From: Welwitschia mirabilis
Lineage: Eukaryota > Gnetophyta > Gnetopsida > Welwitschiales
NCBI GenBank assembly: GCA_051453625.1
Contig: JBOZIK010000001.1
Span: 297,995,226 to 298,059,225 of the forward strand
DNA: 64,000 nt
Direction: 5' to 3'
This document shows, piece after piece, positions 62,277 through 64,000 of this stretch (the first letter of the stretch is position 1; every line of letters starts with the position of its first letter). The notes beneath the pieces were generated by a model. It did no database searches and was not told the origin of the DNA. It was given only the letters and a program-made list of their open reading frames with translations. The position numbers and the translations under genes were made by a program.

Positions 62277-64000
62277 GGACGCTCAGCTCTGCAACGCTTC
62301 CAACTCTGGTGATATCGAATCTCATATGTGGAAGCTCAACGCTTCTTCAGTGCGTTTTCAGGAGATGTGCACCCTGCTTTTACAATGGCTCCGCTCTACC
62401 AACAGGAATATGGACTCTGAGCTTTATAAGGCGGTAGTATGTGGTGACGTTGCATCTGTTATGTCCAAGTTCGATGCATCTCTTCTTTTCTTCCTCCAAA
62501 CAACTGCACAGAAAGATACACTTTTGCATATTGCTGCGCGCAACGGTCAGGAAGAGCTTGTAAACCAATTGCTTTCAATGTTAAGAAATGGGAACAGGAA
62601 ATTTTGTATTGCAGTAACAGTATTTTCTCTGTTTTCTTTTGGAACACTGAGTTTTCGCAGAGCCAAAAACGTATATGGAAATACAGCTTTGCACGAGGCA
62701 GCCAAAGCAAGTCATGCTGGGGTAATAAGCACTCTTTTAAAGTATGACAAAAGCATGAGGAAGATGGTTAACAAATATGGCGAAAGGCCGTTGTCTGTGG
62801 CATGCATACACGGAAACTTGGACTCAATCCAACAGTTTTTAGATGACGAAGGATTTCGTTCAATCAAGAAAAAGAGAAAGGATGGTCAAACATGTCTTCA
62901 TTTAGCTGCTTTACGAGGAAATGCAGGTAAGGAATCTTTAATCTTTGTGTGTAAACAATCAAATTTACAAAATCACTGACTTTATCTATAATTTACAGAA
63001 GCTGTGAAGCTTGTTGTGGAAGGTTCAAAAGAAGGAATGCAATCTTTAGATACACGTGACACGTTTGGAGCGACTCCTTTGCATTCAGCAGTGGAGGGAG
63101 GGAATCCAAGTGTGGTTGAGTACATTTTACAGAAGAATCCTAATCTCGCTTACAAGTTTGATGCACTGGGAAGAGCCCCAGTACATTTGGCTGCCCTCAA
63201 AGGAGACTTTCAGATAATAAAAACAATTGTAAAGGAAAGACCGGATTGCATCGATATGACAACCAAGGAAGGTAAAACTATTCTTCACTTTGCAGTGCAG
63301 AGCCAGGAATTAGAGCTTGTCCAGTGGATCTCGTCACAGGAGTTTTACAGATTTGGAGGGGATGAGTCAGATAAAAACGGCAATCTTCCTCTTCATTTAG
63401 CAGCAGTTTATTTCGCAGATGAACAGGTTAACATCATAGCCTCATCACTATTATCTGTCCTTCAAAACATTCTCTAAATCTCAGTCATTCACTCATTCAT
63501 TCATTGATGTTGAATGGTTTTCTTTCATGAAGATGGTGAAGATATTACTCCATTCCTTTCCAAGATGTAACGTAAACGCGGTGAATAACGAAGGCTTCAC
63601 ATGCTTGGACATAGTGCGCCTCGGCAAGAGCTCCAGCGAAAGACCAAATGAGGTTGAAAAGTATCTGAGAAAAGCAGGTGCTTCCGCACCAGAAGAAGTG
63701 AAAGATCGCGACGTTCTCAACACTCCGGAGGAACAGAAAGAGCGTTACAGTCGGATGATTCAAACGAACGCAGTAATAGCAGCACTATTCGCCAGTTTTG
63801 CGGTTACAGGGCCAACAAAGGACATCAAGGATCGGTTCTACTTCACAGTCTACATGATATCAAGCAACATAGCGTTTTATTCATCGATGACGGTGATACT
63901 GGTGTGGATACTGCTGGAGCCTTTTTCTCGGACAAGAGAATCCTCATGGATTCAGGGTTCCATGTATATTCTTGGATTCGTGGTTCCTGCAACAGCATTG
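62277..64000 (+). CDS. Ankyrin-repeat membrane protein, PGG-type (3' end outside window)
   Basis: A plant ankyrin-repeat protein with a C-terminal membrane domain, of the group that includes ACD6/ITN1-like proteins, which act in defence and stress signalling at membranes. About nine ankyrin repeats are visible (DTLLHIAARNGQ, GNTALHEAAKASH, GQTCLHLAALRGN, GATPLHSAVEGGN, GRAPVHLAALKGD, GKTILHFAVQSQ, GNLPLHLAAVYF, GFTCLDIVRLG). The membrane domain then starts (NAVIAALFASFAVTGPTKD, IAFYSSMTVILVWILL, YILGFVVPATA). The Pro-Gly-Gly signature is replaced by TGPT. Exons by GT-AG and frame: 62277-62926 (with a likely internal intron 62580-62660 that keeps frame), 62999-63426 and 63533 to the window end; introns of 72 and 106 bp. 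Start: ATG at 62277 (MDAQLCNASNSGD) fits the family's N-terminus and has A at -3 and G at +4. The frame is open to an ATG at 62149, but that stretch contains repeat-like sequence. No stop or frameshift is seen, so the gene may be functional. Confidence 0.85.

Overview
The window looks like plant nuclear DNA, most likely from a flowering plant. The evidence is plant-type Ty1/copia and Ty3/gypsy LTR retrotransposons primed by initiator tRNA-Met-like sites, and one intron-containing ankyrin-repeat membrane-protein gene at the right edge. The DNA is very AT-rich (about a quarter G+C by eye) except for the last ~2.7 kb. The species cannot be named from the sequence. There are 19 runs of N. Many are exactly 100 long and are flanked by the same sequence twice, so they look like unmerged contig ends rather than real gaps.

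Layout. 1-640: tail of a + strand Ty3/gypsy integrase. 640-7490: AT-rich, almost nothing recognisable. 7490-18948: a minus-strand Ty1/copia element with unusually long direct repeats (~3.2 kb each) that behave as its LTRs, gag remnants and a PBS. 18954-29700: a minus-strand gypsy gag split in two by a + strand Ty3/gypsy element (19454-29306). That element has ~0.41 kb LTRs, gag, protease, RT, RNase H and integrase, and also carries a decayed intron-bearing antisense gene and a 20-bp minisatellite between PBS and gag. 29700-35570: decayed repeats with one LTR-like promoter. 35570-46325: a second minus-strand Ty1/copia element. Its 3' LTR and its integrase are each interrupted by a solo-LTR-like insertion of one gypsy family, and the first of these carries a tandem array of LTR-end plus primer-binding-site modules. 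46326-61300: more decayed LTR elements, a gypsy integrase scrap, a CT microsatellite and a SINE-like element. 61340-64000: an island of normal composition holding a 3 x 72 bp tandem repeat and the ankyrin gene, cut by the window end.

The ankyrin gene is the only one that appears intact. All transposon reading frames are broken. Many of the breaks fit C-to-T or G-to-A changes (TGG to TAG, CAA to TAA), as expected from long-methylated DNA. The most unusual structures are the LTR-tail/PBS tandem modules at 35747-35931 and the antisense spliced gene inside the Ty3 element.
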